A stretch of 64,000 nt of DNA from Winslowiella toletana (GTDB taxonomy: Bacteria; Pseudomonadota; Gammaproteobacteria; Enterobacterales; Enterobacteriaceae), in contig NZ_JAGGMQ010000001.1 in NCBI RefSeq assembly GCF_017875465.1, forward strand, positions 1,364,001 to 1,428,000, given 5' to 3'. The position numbers were made by a program, and so were the translations under genes. Below the pieces are notes generated by a model. The model saw only the letters and a list, made by a program, of their open reading frames with translations. It had not been told where the DNA came from and ran no database searches. Each line of letters opens with the position of its first letter. Position 1 is the first letter of the stretch. Shown here in pieces: positions 20,648-29,068 of the stretch.

Positions 20648-21450
20648 ACCGCCTGCCGCGCCGCCTTTGCCATCATCTTTTTCAGTACATGAGAAACGGC
20701 GACAAAACCAAAGGTCGCCGTCACCATGGTGGCAGCGCCAAAGCCGGCGGCGCAGTCCATTTTTTTCGGTCCCTCGGCGGTACTGCGTGAGGCGCATACC
20801 GTGCCATCCGGCTGTGGATACATCAGCGCTTCAGTAGAGAACACACAGTCGATGCCCAGCTTGCCCTTGCTGTTTTTCACGATGCCGAAATCCTGCTTCA
20901 GACGTTCGCGTAGCTTAGCCGCCAGCGGATCCTGAATGGTTTTCGCCAGATCCACGACCTGAATCTGGGTTGGATCGATCTGCCCGCCAGCGCCGCCGGT
21001 GGTCACCAGCGGCATTTTGTTGCGGCGACACCATGCCAGCAATGCCGCTTTAGGCCGCACACTGTCAATCGCATCGATCACATAGCTAAATCCGCCGCTC
21101 AGCAATTCAGCGGTATTTTCTGCGGTAATAAAATCATCAACGCAAATCACCCGGCACTCCGGGTTAATCGCCAGAATACGTTCCGCCATCACCTCGGTTT
21201 TCGCCTTACCGACATTGTCACGCAGCGCATGCACCTGACGGTTAGTATTGGTGACGCAAACATCATCCATATCAATCAGGGTAATCGCGCCGATACCGGT
21301 ACGCGCCAGCGCCTCTGCCGCCCATGAACCGACACCGCCAATACCGATGACACAGACATGCGCCTCAGCAAAAAGCTGCAGTGCATCCTGACCATATAAA
21401 CGTGCGGTGCCGCCAAAGCGCTGGCGCCAGGCGTCGGAAAGAGAAATCAT
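20644..21450 (-). CDS. tcdA: tRNA threonylcarbamoyladenosine dehydratase TcdA
   Basis: E1-like (ThiF/MoeB fold) ATP-dependent enzyme that dehydrates t6A37 to cyclic ct6A. The nucleotide-binding GIGGVGSW is at residues 36-43, the [13 protein letters not shown] segment near 80, and [15 protein letters not shown] near 148. Length 268 aa. It converges on csdE with a 4-nt overlap; the two are functionally linked in E. coli. Confidence 0.95.
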   Translation of the reverse strand: MISLSDAWRQRFGGTARLYGQDALQLFAEAHVCVIGIGGVGSWAAEALARTGIGAITLIDMDDVCVTNTNRQVHALRDNVGKAKTEVMAERILAINPECRVICVDDFITAENTAELLSGGFSYVIDAIDSVRPKAALLAWCRRNKMPLVTTGGAGGQIDPTQIQVVDLAKTIQDPLAAKLRERLKQDFGIVKNSKGKLGIDCVFSTEALMYPQPDGTVCASRSTAEGPKKMDCAAGFGAATMVTATFGFVAVSHVLKKMMAKAARQAV

Positions 21451-21498
21451 GAATCTGCCCTGGTTAGAATCGATAAAGCGGGATGGTACAATTCATCA

Positions 21499-21526
21499 GC
21501 ACGGGCGGCGAGAACGCCGCCCGTGC
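21499..21526. repeat. GC-rich palindromic intergenic repeat, copy 2
   Basis: A perfect 12-bp stem (GCACGGGCGGCG, 21499-21510) with loop AGAA and its complement at 21515-21526. It shares the GGGCGGCG/CGCCGCCC core with the repeats at 8841-8906 and 49996-50091, but lacks their CCCTACA/TGTAGGG shoulder. It lies in the gap between mltA and tcdA, both on the minus strand. Confidence 0.7.
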
Positions 21527-21550
21527 AATGTGTTAGTTGAAACAGTGCAG

Positions 21551-21570
21551 GGGAGCCGTTTTCGGCTCCC
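21551..21570 (-). terminator. Hairpin downstream of mltA
   Basis: GGGAGCCG / CGGCTCCC, a perfect 8-bp stem with a 4-nt loop, 14 bp after the mltA stop. No T-run follows, so termination is inferred from position. Confidence 0.5.
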
Positions 21571-21584
21571 GCACCGATGGCAGT

Positions 21585-22736
21585 TTACTGGTTTGCGCTG
21601 GTCAGCATTGAACCATTATTGCCGTTTTGGTTACTGCTGAACAGCGTGGTGGCAGCGCCCGGCGCGCTGCGTAATACCCAGACGCGGCCATAATGGTTAA
21701 AGAAGCCCGCCATATGACCGGCTTCTGCGCCAATTCCCTGGTAGATATCAAAGTGCTGGCCTTTGATGGCGCCGCCAACATCCAGCGCCATCATCACCCG
21801 CATCTCATATTTACCGGTAAATTTACCGTTATTATCCAGCAGCGGCACTTCCGCCAGCAGCACAGTGCCCGGTGCGATCAGTGAGCGGTCAGCCGCCACC
21901 GACGCCTTCGCCACCAGCGGTACAGCGCTGGCGCCCCGCACCGGCGCGAAATCCTCTGGCTTAAAGAAGACAAATGAAGGATTAGTTTCCAGCAATTCAC
22001 GCACTTCCGCCGGGCTATGTTCATCAGCCCATTTACGGATTGCCTGCATCGACATATCTTCGCGCTTCACTTCACCGCGATCGATCAATGTCTTGCCAAT
22101 ACTGTGATAGCCGTGACCATTCTTGCCGCCGTAGCCAAAGAACATCAGCGGGCGACCATCGCCAAAGTCGACGTAGCCACTGCCCTGCACATCCATCATA
22201 AAGTTATCGATCAGCGAATTGCTGTACCCCACTACATAGCGCTCATCAAGCGCACCGCTGTAGATTTCGGCACGGCTTGGCAGCCGGCGTCCTTTACTGC
22301 GTGGTGGCATACGGTACAGCGGATACTGGAATTCACCCTGACGGGTATAGCGCGCATGGATCACTGGCGTGTAGTAACCGGTAAACTGTACGTTACCGTA
22401 GTTATCGACCCCTTCCATCTGGAAAGCATCAAGACCAAACTGGCGCAGCTGACGGGTATCACCACCGGACATCAACCAGCCTTCGATTGCACTCCAGGTA
22501 CCGTTCTGGCGAGTGAACATCCCCGGAGAAGCAACTTTTACCGCGCCAACCTGATCGGAGAAGTCGCGGCCATTAACCGGACGTCCTTTGGCATTGGGCT
22601 GATTTACCAGCTCCAGCGGCTGATCCAGCTTGCCATCCTTATATTGTTGTCCCCGGTCAGTGGGTTTAGACGAGCATCCCGCCAGTAGCGCCAGTAGCGC
22701 GCCGGTGATTACATACTTTAACCAACATCCTTTCAT
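21585..22736 (-). CDS. mltA: Membrane-bound lytic murein transglycosylase A
   Basis: Outer-membrane lipoprotein that cleaves peptidoglycan glycan strands to 1,6-anhydromuramoyl products. The signal peptide MKGCWLKYVITGALLALLAGC ends with Cys21 followed by SSK. The MltA domain (YYTPVIHARY, then DERYVVGYSNSLIDNFMMDVQGSG) and the 3D domain with the Asp-rich ALDVGGAIKGQHFDIYQG block, which holds the catalytic Asp, are intact. The length of 383 aa is slightly longer than E. coli (365). Confidence 0.94.
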   Translation of the reverse strand: MKGCWLKYVITGALLALLAGCSSKPTDRGQQYKDGKLDQPLELVNQPNAKGRPVNGRDFSDQVGAVKVASPGMFTRQNGTWSAIEGWLMSGGDTRQLRQFGLDAFQMEGVDNYGNVQFTGYYTPVIHARYTRQGEFQYPLYRMPPRSKGRRLPSRAEIYSGALDERYVVGYSNSLIDNFMMDVQGSGYVDFGDGRPLMFFGYGGKNGHGYHSIGKTLIDRGEVKREDMSMQAIRKWADEHSPAEVRELLETNPSFVFFKPEDFAPVRGASAVPLVAKASVAADRSLIAPGTVLLAEVPLLDNNGKFTGKYEMRVMMALDVGGAIKGQHFDIYQGIGAEAGHMAGFFNHYGRVWVLRSAPGAATTLFSSNQNGNNGSMLTSANQ

Positions 22737-22903
22737 TGCTTTCTCTTATCTCGCCAGTGATCCATGCCGAAGCCTAGCAAAGGCGAAATCAGATTAAAAT
22801 GCATCAGGAAAAAAAAGAACCGGGCGCATTGTGCAACAAATCAGCAACTGGCGGACAAATTGGTCAATACCGGGTATTTAAATCAATTTTCTGCAAAAAT
22901 GGG

Positions 22904-22931
22904 TTGCATCAAAACGCGCGGAGAGTATAGT
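22904..22931 (+). promoter_or_regulatory. Promoter of the initiator tRNA operon
   Basis: TTGCAT (22904-22909) and TATAGT (22926-22931), spacing 16, followed by a G+C-rich GCGC discriminator typical of stringently controlled stable-RNA promoters, 13 bp before the first tRNA. Confidence 0.7.
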
Positions 22932-22944
22932 GCGCTTCCACGGA

Positions 22945-23021
<77 letters not shown>

Positions 23022-23093
23022 ATTCGCAGCATGATGGCGAATAGGCAGTAAACAAAGAAGTACCTGTCGTGACGGAAGCGACAGTCAATCGGA

Positions 23094-23170
<77 letters not shown>

Positions 23171-23179
23171 CTATTAAAG

Positions 23180-23200
23180 CACCCTTTCGGGTGTTTTTTT
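23180..23200 (+). terminator. tRNA operon terminator
   Basis: CACCC-TTTC-GGGTG stem followed by seven T, 9 bp after the second tRNA-fMet. Confidence 0.9.
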
Positions 23201-23258
23201 GTTTCTGGCATTCGCCAGATTCTGCAGGCAGGAGCGACATCTCTGCCGCCCCAACCTG

Positions 23259-24503
23259 TTATTTCCCGGCCAGCGCCGCGCCACTGGCAAAATAAGCCTT
23301 TATTCCGGACAGAATCGCATCGGCCACCTGCTGCTGATACTTTGTGGTACGCAACTTACGCTCCTCTTCCAGATTACTGATAAACGCAGTTTCCACCAGA
23401 ATCGACGGGATATCTGGCGCTTTTAATACTGCGAATCCAGCCTGGTCGACGGTACGCTTATGCAGATGATTTACCTTGCCCAGTCGCGACAGCACCTCTT
23501 TACCAAACTTCAGGCTGTCATTAATCGTCAGACTTTGCACCATATCGAACATGGTGTGATCAAGATAGCGGTCGCCACTGCGACTGACGCCGCCAATTAA
23601 ATCCGATTCGTTCTGGGTCTGCGCCAGAAAACGCGCCGCCGTTGAGGTTGCCCCTTTTGTCGATAACGCAAAAACCGATGAACCGCGTGCGGCACGGCTG
23701 GTAAAAGCATCAGCATGAATTGAGACAAACAGATCGGCACGCTGCTTGCGCGCCTTTGCCACCCGCACTTTTAGCGGAATAAACACGTCTTCATTACGTG
23801 TCATATAAGCCCGCATATTGGGTTGCTTGTCGATCATCGCTTTCAGGCGGCGGGCAATTTTCAGCACGATATCTTTCTCACGCGTTTTATTTTTGCCCAC
23901 CGCCCCCGAGTCTTCACCGCCATGGCCCGGATCGAGCATAATCACAATCGGCCGATCACGTCCGGCTTTACCCGGTAACGGCGCTTCTGCTGGTTGCGAT
24001 CGCTCCAGATCGCCCTGGTTATACTCTTCCAGCAGCGCCAGCAGTGGATCGTCTTCTACCTTGCCCTGCACCGGATAAAGATCCAGCACCAGACGATCTT
24101 TGATCCCTGCCACTGGCGGCAGGGTAAAAATGCGCGGTGAGACGTTCTGCTTCAGTTCCAGCACCAGACGAACAGTATGCTGGTCAAACTGCCCTACCCT
24201 GGCGTTTTTAATATAGGGATCATTATTCAGCACCAGCTCGCCTACCCCTTTCAGCACCTTATTGAGGTGGATATTCTCGATATCGACCACCACACGTTCA
24301 GGATTACTCAGGGCAAACTGCTTATATTTAAGCGGGATATTCGATTCCAGCGTTAAGCGCGAGTACGTTGATGAGGGCCAGATGCGCACCGCCACGATAT
24401 GACTGCTGGCGGCGAAGCCAGCAGGACTGACGCTTAGCAGCCAAACCGCGCCGGCGCTTTGTAACAACCGGCGTCGACTGAGGAAAGAGTTTGATTCGGT
24501 CAT
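23259..24503 (-). CDS. amiC: N-acetylmuramoyl-L-alanine amidase AmiC
   Basis: Periplasmic zinc amidase that splits daughter cells by cutting peptide stems from septal murein. A Tat signal (SRRRLLQ, residues 9-15) begins the protein, then an AMIN targeting domain (about 35-140) and the Amidase_3 domain with [23 protein letters not shown] and the [10 protein letters not shown] glutamate block. I chose ATG 24501-24503, preceded by TGGAG, because it places the twin arginines at the N-terminus; the 19 upstream in-frame codons are not family-like. 414 aa. Confidence 0.94.
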   Translation of the reverse strand: MTESNSFLSRRRLLQSAGAVWLLSVSPAGFAASSHIVAVRIWPSSTYSRLTLESNIPLKYKQFALSNPERVVVDIENIHLNKVLKGVGELVLNNDPYIKNARVGQFDQHTVRLVLELKQNVSPRIFTLPPVAGIKDRLVLDLYPVQGKVEDDPLLALLEEYNQGDLERSQPAEAPLPGKAGRDRPIVIMLDPGHGGEDSGAVGKNKTREKDIVLKIARRLKAMIDKQPNMRAYMTRNEDVFIPLKVRVAKARKQRADLFVSIHADAFTSRAARGSSVFALSTKGATSTAARFLAQTQNESDLIGGVSRSGDRYLDHTMFDMVQSLTINDSLKFGKEVLSRLGKVNHLHKRTVDQAGFAVLKAPDIPSILVETAFISNLEEERKLRTTKYQQQVADAILSGIKAYFASGAALAGK

Positions 24504-24685
24504 GCCGCTCCAGATTACTGTGGTATGTCTAAAAAACAGCCAAAAAGAAAAATAAGGCAAAAACTTTAACCAATCCGTTAATCGCTGTCACCCGGAAAAA
24601 GCGAATAAATGCAGAGAATTAGCCGGACTAAAATGACGTAGCTGGTGATAACTAAGGATAATTGCCTCTTGCATCAGAAGCGATA

Positions 24686-24724
24686 AAAGAATAAAAATAC
24701 AAAAATTTCGAATAAACATGCAAA
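24686..24724 (+). promoter_or_regulatory. Tandem ARG boxes (ArgR operator) before argA
   Basis: Two 18-bp boxes at 24686-24703 and 24707-24724, separated by exactly 3 bp as in E. coli ArgR operators. Each matches the core TGAATnnnnATTCA at 8 of 10 defined positions (AGAATAAAAATACA and CGAATAAACATGCA). The second box runs into the ribosome-binding site of argA, so ArgR binding would block expression when arginine is plentiful. Confidence 0.75.
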
Positions 24725-24735
24725 GAGGGTTTGCC

Positions 24736-26064
24736 GTGAAGGAACGTAGTACTGAACTGGTTCAGGGTTTTCGCCACACCGTTCCCTATATCAATACGCA
24801 CCGGGGTAAGACTTTTGTCATTATGCTCGGCGGCGAAGCGATTGAGCACCAAAACTTCTCCAGCATCGTCAATGATATCGGCCTGTTACACAGCCTCGGC
24901 ATCCGCCTGGTGGTGGTGTATGGCGCGCGTCCGCAGATTGACGCCAACCTGGCTGAACATCAGCTCGAACCGATTTATCATAAGCATACCCGGGTTACCG
25001 ATGCGCATTCGTTAGAGCTGGTCAAGCAGGCCGCCGGTCGCTTACAGCTGGACATTACCGCCCGCCTGTCGATGAGCCTGAATAATACGCCGCTACAGGG
25101 CGCGCATATCAATGTGGTCAGCGGTAACTTTATTATTGCCCAGCCATTGGGTATTGATGACGGCGTTGACTACTGTCATAGCGGACGTATCCGCCGTATC
25201 GACGAAGAAGCGATTCATCGTCAGCTCGATAGCGGCGCGATTGTGCTGATGGGGCCGGTGGCGGTATCGGTGACTGGCGAAAGCTTTAACCTTACCTCAG
25301 AAGAGGTGGCTACCCAGCTTGCCATCAAGTTAAAAGCAGAAAAGATGATCGGCTTCTGCTCTGAGCAAGGGGTAACGGATGATGAAGGCAATATTATCTC
25401 CGAACTGTTCCCCAACGATGCACAGGCGCTGATTGAAGCGCAGGAAACGGAAGGCGACTACCTCTCCGGCACGGTACGTTTTCTGCGTGGCGCAGTGAAA
25501 GCCTGCCGCAGCGGCGTGCGTCGCAGCCATCTGATCAGTTATCAGGAGGATGGCGCCCTGTTGCAGGAACTGTTCTCGCGCGACGGTATTGGTACGCAAA
25601 TTGTGATGGAGTCGTCCGAGCAGATCCGTCGCGCCACCATTAACGATATCGGCGGTATTCTGGAACTGATTCGCCCGCTGGAAGAGCAGGGAATTCTGGT
25701 GCGTCGTTCACGTGAACAGCTGGAGATGGAAATCGACAAGTTCACGATTATCGAACGCGACAATCTGACTATCGCCTGTGCCGCACTCTATCCCTTCCCG
25801 GAAGAGAAGATCGGTGAAATGGCCTGTGTGGCGGTGCATCCGGATTATCGCAGCTCATCACGCGGTGAAGCGCTGTTAGAGCGAGTAGCGCTACAGGCGC
25901 GCCAGATGGGACTGAAAAAGCTGTTTGTGCTGACCACCCGCAGTATTCACTGGTTCCAGGAACGCGGCTTTACGCCGGTTGATATTGAAGTGCTGCCGGA
26001 GAGTAAAAAGCAGATGTATAACTATCAGCGTCGCTCCAAAGTGCTGATGGCGGATTTACGCTAG
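24736..26064 (+). CDS. argA: N-acetylglutamate synthase
   Basis: First enzyme of arginine biosynthesis: acetyl-CoA + glutamate to N-acetylglutamate. An amino-acid-kinase-like domain (about residues 1-280; [24 protein letters not shown]) binds the feedback inhibitor arginine; a GNAT domain (about 295-430; [29 protein letters not shown]) is catalytic. I chose the GTG at 24736, 8 nt after AGAGGG, giving 442 aa (E. coli 443); an ATG at 24718 has no ribosome site. It is divergent from amiC. Confidence 0.93.
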   Translation: MKERSTELVQGFRHTVPYINTHRGKTFVIMLGGEAIEHQNFSSIVNDIGLLHSLGIRLVVVYGARPQIDANLAEHQLEPIYHKHTRVTDAHSLELVKQAAGRLQLDITARLSMSLNNTPLQGAHINVVSGNFIIAQPLGIDDGVDYCHSGRIRRIDEEAIHRQLDSGAIVLMGPVAVSVTGESFNLTSEEVATQLAIKLKAEKMIGFCSEQGVTDDEGNIISELFPNDAQALIEAQETEGDYLSGTVRFLRGAVKACRSGVRRSHLISYQEDGALLQELFSRDGIGTQIVMESSEQIRRATINDIGGILELIRPLEEQGILVRRSREQLEMEIDKFTIIERDNLTIACAALYPFPEEKIGEMACVAVHPDYRSSSRGEALLERVALQARQMGLKKLFVLTTRSIHWFQERGFTPVDIEVLPESKKQMYNYQRRSKVLMADLR

Positions 26065-26258
26065 ATTTCCCTGCCAGGGCGGTATTCTTGTCGCCCTGAT
26101 ACGCTGCTGAAAAAAATTTACATAACTCTCTGAACCTCCTCGAAAAACCAAATTTCTCCATAGGGTAATTTAAGCGCACCGGTGGCAGCTGCAGGCTGTC
26201 TGCCGTAACTGGCGTGGCTTGTGCGACAAAGGGTCTACACCATCAGCATCACTGACCG

Positions 26259-26287
26259 TTGACACAGGTTCACACTCTGCCTATTAT
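26259..26287 (+). promoter_or_regulatory. Near-consensus sigma70 promoter
   Basis: A perfect TTGACA -35 (26259-26264), 17-nt spacer and TATTAT -10 (26282-26287). Transcription would start near 26294, only about 12 nt before the ATG of the 73-aa gene. The upstream 26065-26258 holds nothing else recognisable apart from an imperfect hairpin after argA (AGGGCG/CGCCCT). Confidence 0.8.
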
Positions 26288-26305
26288 TAGCGCAACCGGA
26301 GGCTA

Positions 26306-26527
26306 ATGAAAAAGCACCCACATAAGGACATTCAGGCAGCGATCGATCATGCATTAGCAAATGGCTGGATTATTGTCGAGTGCAGCAGCAAAGCTCACCC
26401 GTTCTGCAAAATTCGCTGTGGCATTGCGGGGCACACCGAACATATGCACAGTATCTGGTCGACACCAAAAAACCCTGAACACTTTGCCAGACAAATCATT
26501 CGTTACATCAATAAATGTCTGCCTTAA
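26306..26527 (+). CDS. HicA-like small basic protein (putative toxin)
   Basis: A 73-aa protein with a predicted alpha-beta-beta-beta-alpha layout: a helix over KDIQAAIDHALANGW, a strand with a conserved-looking His in SSKAHPFCKIRC, a strand HSIWSTPKNP, and a final helix EHFARQIIRYINKC. This resembles HicA mRNA-interferase folds, and I recall a family with the SIWSTP(K/R)N motif that pairs with a DNA-binding partner. GGAGG lies 3 nt before the ATG, behind a very strong promoter. It lies between argA and recD, which are adjacent in E. coli. Toxicity is inferred, not shown. Confidence 0.7.
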   Translation: MKKHPHKDIQAAIDHALANGWIIVECSSKAHPFCKIRCGIAGHTEHMHSIWSTPKNPEHFARQIIRYINKCLP

Positions 26528-26576
26528 CAGTGATATGACTGCAACCGTAAAATAAGTCAGTTTTTTTGTTTATCCC

Positions 26577-26601
26577 AAAGGCGGGGGTTATTACCGCCTT
26601 T
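26577..26601 (+). terminator. Hairpin between the two module genes
   Basis: AAAGGCGG (26577-26584) pairs with CCGCCTTT (26594-26601), followed by TTAAAC. A weaker stem with seven T lies just upstream (26535-26567). The stems may stop a share of transcripts before the second gene or separate the two messages. Confidence 0.5.
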
Positions 26602-26628
26602 TAAACTTAAAAGGCAACAGGAGCCAGC

Positions 26629-27192
26629 ATGGCATTCTATAACTTCACTCTGACGGTATCCGGCATTAATCTCGACACAGCAGGCCATGAAGATGCGCTT
26701 TTTGCCGCGGGTTGTGACGACGCTGTACTTAGCTATTATGGCAAAGCCATCTATCTGGAGTTTGAGCGTGATGCCCCCTCGCTAAACAGTGCGATTGCAA
26801 CCGCCATTCGGGATATCGAAGGCGCTGATATCGGCGCACGTGTTGAATCTGTTGATTCAACCCTTGTCGGCCTGAGCGATATTGCGGAACTTTCAGACCT
26901 GTCGCGCCAGGCAATCACCATGCTGAAAGACGGCACACGTGGCAAAGGTGACTTCCCCAATCCGATTCAACGAATCACCGGTCAGTCACCGCTCTGGGAT
27001 TGGGCGGAAGTGGCGCAATGGCTGGAAAAGTGCGGCAGAATCGCGGCCGATTCAGGGCTGGTGAACAATGCCAGGGAACTGAATAACTGGAATCTGGCGC
27101 TGCGAATTCGCGCATCAAAAGAACAGGCGAAGATTACAGAATGCCTGCATATTCTTGAACAGCTGAAAGAGCAATTACGCTTACAGGCGTAA
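26629..27192 (+). CDS. Helix-turn-helix protein (putative antitoxin partner)
   Basis: A 187-aa protein. The N-terminal region (1-80) is an alpha/beta domain with FTLTVSGI, EDALFAAGCDDAVLSYYGKAIYLEF and a conserved cysteine; a MerR/AlpA-like winged helix-turn-helix follows at about 84-145 (GLSDIAELSDLSRQAITMLKDG, then SPLWDWAEVAQWL); the C-terminus is a charged helix. CAGGAG lies 5 nt before the ATG. From memory, this architecture recurs next to the SIWSTP-type small protein in varied bacteria, which supports a functional pair. The DNA-binding part would allow autoregulation. Which partner neutralises which is inference. Confidence 0.7.
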   Translation: MAFYNFTLTVSGINLDTAGHEDALFAAGCDDAVLSYYGKAIYLEFERDAPSLNSAIATAIRDIEGADIGARVESVDSTLVGLSDIAELSDLSRQAITMLKDGTRGKGDFPNPIQRITGQSPLWDWAEVAQWLEKCGRIAADSGLVNNARELNNWNLALRIRASKEQAKITECLHILEQLKEQLRLQA

Positions 27193-27199
27193 TATTGAC

Positions 27200-27229
27200 G
27201 GCTGTGGTCACATTGTTCCGCCCACAGCC
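27200..27229. terminator. Convergent hairpin between HTH gene and recD
   Basis: GGCTGTGG / CCACAGCC, an 8-bp perfect stem with a 14-nt loop in the 40-bp gap between convergent genes; no T-run. Confidence 0.45.
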
Positions 27230-27232
27230 CGT

Positions 27233-29068
27233 TCAGCGTCCGACCAGCCGCTCCTGCAATCCGCTACGTCGCTGCGTGCGCATCCTGACCGCTTTACTCC
27301 AGACCGAATTATCCGCATAGAGCGTCAGCCGCGCACGGGCGCGGGTAATCGCGGTATAAACCAGTTCGCGCGTCAGTACCGGCAGAAAATGGTTGGGCAT
27401 CACCAGCGCGGTATGTTCAAACTCCGATCCCTGCGATTTATGTACCGTCATGGCGAAAGCGGTATCGTGCGGCGGCAGACGGCTGGGCTGCACCGCTTTG
27501 ATGGTGCCATCAGGCAGCGGAAAGAACACTTTTAACTCATTCTCTTCATCATGCAGCGCAATGCCAATATCACCATTAAACAAGCCAAGGGCACGGTCAT
27601 TACGGGCGATCATCACCGGACGCCCGGCATACCATTTGCTGCTGGCCACTGGCGGACGCTGGATCAGTCGCCGCTGATGCAGCGTCAGTTCAATACGCTC
27701 GTTCAGCCCCACCACCCCAAATGGCCCTTCACGCAATGCGCAGAGTAACTGATAGCGCGAAAACGCCGCCATCACCTGCTGTGGTGGCGCCTGCTGCGCA
27801 ACCAGTTGCAGATAAGGACGATAACCGGCCACACAGTCATTAAGTAACTGCTGATAATCTTCAGCGCTGGCAAGCGGATAACGTTCAATATCGTGGTAAC
27901 CGGCACTGAATACCGCATCAGCGGCTCGCAGATCACCGGCATTAACCGCCAGCGCCAGCTGACCAATCCCCGACTGCTGATCAAAACGATAGCTTTTACG
28001 CAACAGGCAGATACTGTCGCGTACCGCCGAAGCCTGTTCATCACGCTGGCCTTCCACCTGACAGCCGGTCAGTTGTGTCAGCTGTTGCGCACGTTCAACG
28101 CTGTAGCCTGCCTCGGCGCAGCGGCAGATATCACCCAGCACTGCGCCAGCCTCAACCGACGCCAGCTGGTCGCGGTCGCCAAGAAAAATCACCCGCGCCT
28201 GCTTTGGCAGTGCTGCAATCAGATTGGCCATCATCGGTAAATCGACCATCGATGCCTCATCCACCACCAGCACATCAAGATGCAGCGGGTTGCCCGCGTG
28301 GTAGCGCATACGCTGGCTGTTCGGCTGCGCGCCCAGCAGCCGGTGTAAGGTGGTGGCTTCTGCCGGAAATTTTTGCTGCTCATCACTGCTGAGATCCAGC
28401 CCGTGCAGCGCTTTGCCCAGCGACTCCGTCAGTCGCGCCGCCGCTTTACCGGTTGGCGCAGCTAACTGAATACGTAGCGGGCCAGGCGTCAGGCGGATCA
28501 GCGCCGCCAGCAATTTGGCTACCGTGGTGGTTTTACCGGTGCCGGGGCCGCCGGAAATAACCGATATCTTGCGGGTTATCGCCACCGCTGCAGCAATCTT
28601 CTGCCAGTCATCCGGCTGCTGACCAAACAGCTGATCGAGTACCGTACGCAATACACTGCGATCGGTAAGCTCAGGCGCAGGTTCAGCAGCAATAAATGCC
28701 GCAACTTTACCTTCGCCCTGCCACATCCGGTTGAGGTACAGACGCTGCTGCTGCAATACCAGCGGGGTCGCAAGTGAGCCATCACTAACCGCCTCGCTGT
28801 TTAACAGCAAGGCCTGCCAGTCATCGGGCGCTTCTGCCGCCTGCCAGATTGCCGCCGCCAGTTCGGGATGACGTCCGGCAAACAGCGCCGATTGCGTTAG
28901 TTGCGACAAAGGCAGGCAGACATGGCCCTCCCCGGCTTCGGCGCTGATCCACGCCGCCGCCAGCATCAGCGCCGGTTGCGATTCATCGGCCAGCATCCGC
29001 GCAAACTGCACATCCAGCGCACGCAGCAGCCGTTTCTCTACCGCCTGGCGCAACAGATCGGTCAGCAT
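27233..29068 (-). CDS. recD: Exonuclease V (RecBCD) alpha chain RecD
   Basis: 5'-3' SF1B helicase subunit of RecBCD, the enzyme that resects double-strand ends and responds to Chi. Walker [10 protein letters not shown] is at residues 172-180 (K179), Walker [10 protein letters not shown] near 272, and the C-terminal helicase motif [12 protein letters not shown] near 552. Length 611 aa. Its start overlaps the recB stop by 7 nt, ensuring subunit balance. Confidence 0.96.
   Translation of the reverse strand: MLTDLLRQAVEKRLLRALDVQFARMLADESQPALMLAAAWISAEAGEGHVCLPLSQLTQSALFAGRHPELAAAIWQAAEAPDDWQALLLNSEAVSDGSLATPLVLQQQRLYLNRMWQGEGKVAAFIAAEPAPELTDRSVLRTVLDQLFGQQPDDWQKIAAAVAITRKISVISGGPGTGKTTTVAKLLAALIRLTPGPLRIQLAAPTGKAAARLTESLGKALHGLDLSSDEQQKFPAEATTLHRLLGAQPNSQRMRYHAGNPLHLDVLVVDEASMVDLPMMANLIAALPKQARVIFLGDRDQLASVEAGAVLGDICRCAEAGYSVERAQQLTQLTGCQVEGQRDEQASAVRDSICLLRKSYRFDQQSGIGQLALAVNAGDLRAADAVFSAGYHDIERYPLASAEDYQQLLNDCVAGYRPYLQLVAQQAPPQQVMAAFSRYQLLCALREGPFGVVGLNERIELTLHQRRLIQRPPVASSKWYAGRPVMIARNDRALGLFNGDIGIALHDEENELKVFFPLPDGTIKAVQPSRLPPHDTAFAMTVHKSQGSEFEHTALVMPNHFLPVLTRELVYTAITRARARLTLYADNSVWSKAVRMRTQRRSGLQERLVGR

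Noticed and set aside
24718..24735. ATG start for argA at 24718
   Set aside because: No ribosome site precedes it and it lies inside the second ARG box; GTG 24736 has AGAGGG at the right distance and gives the family length.
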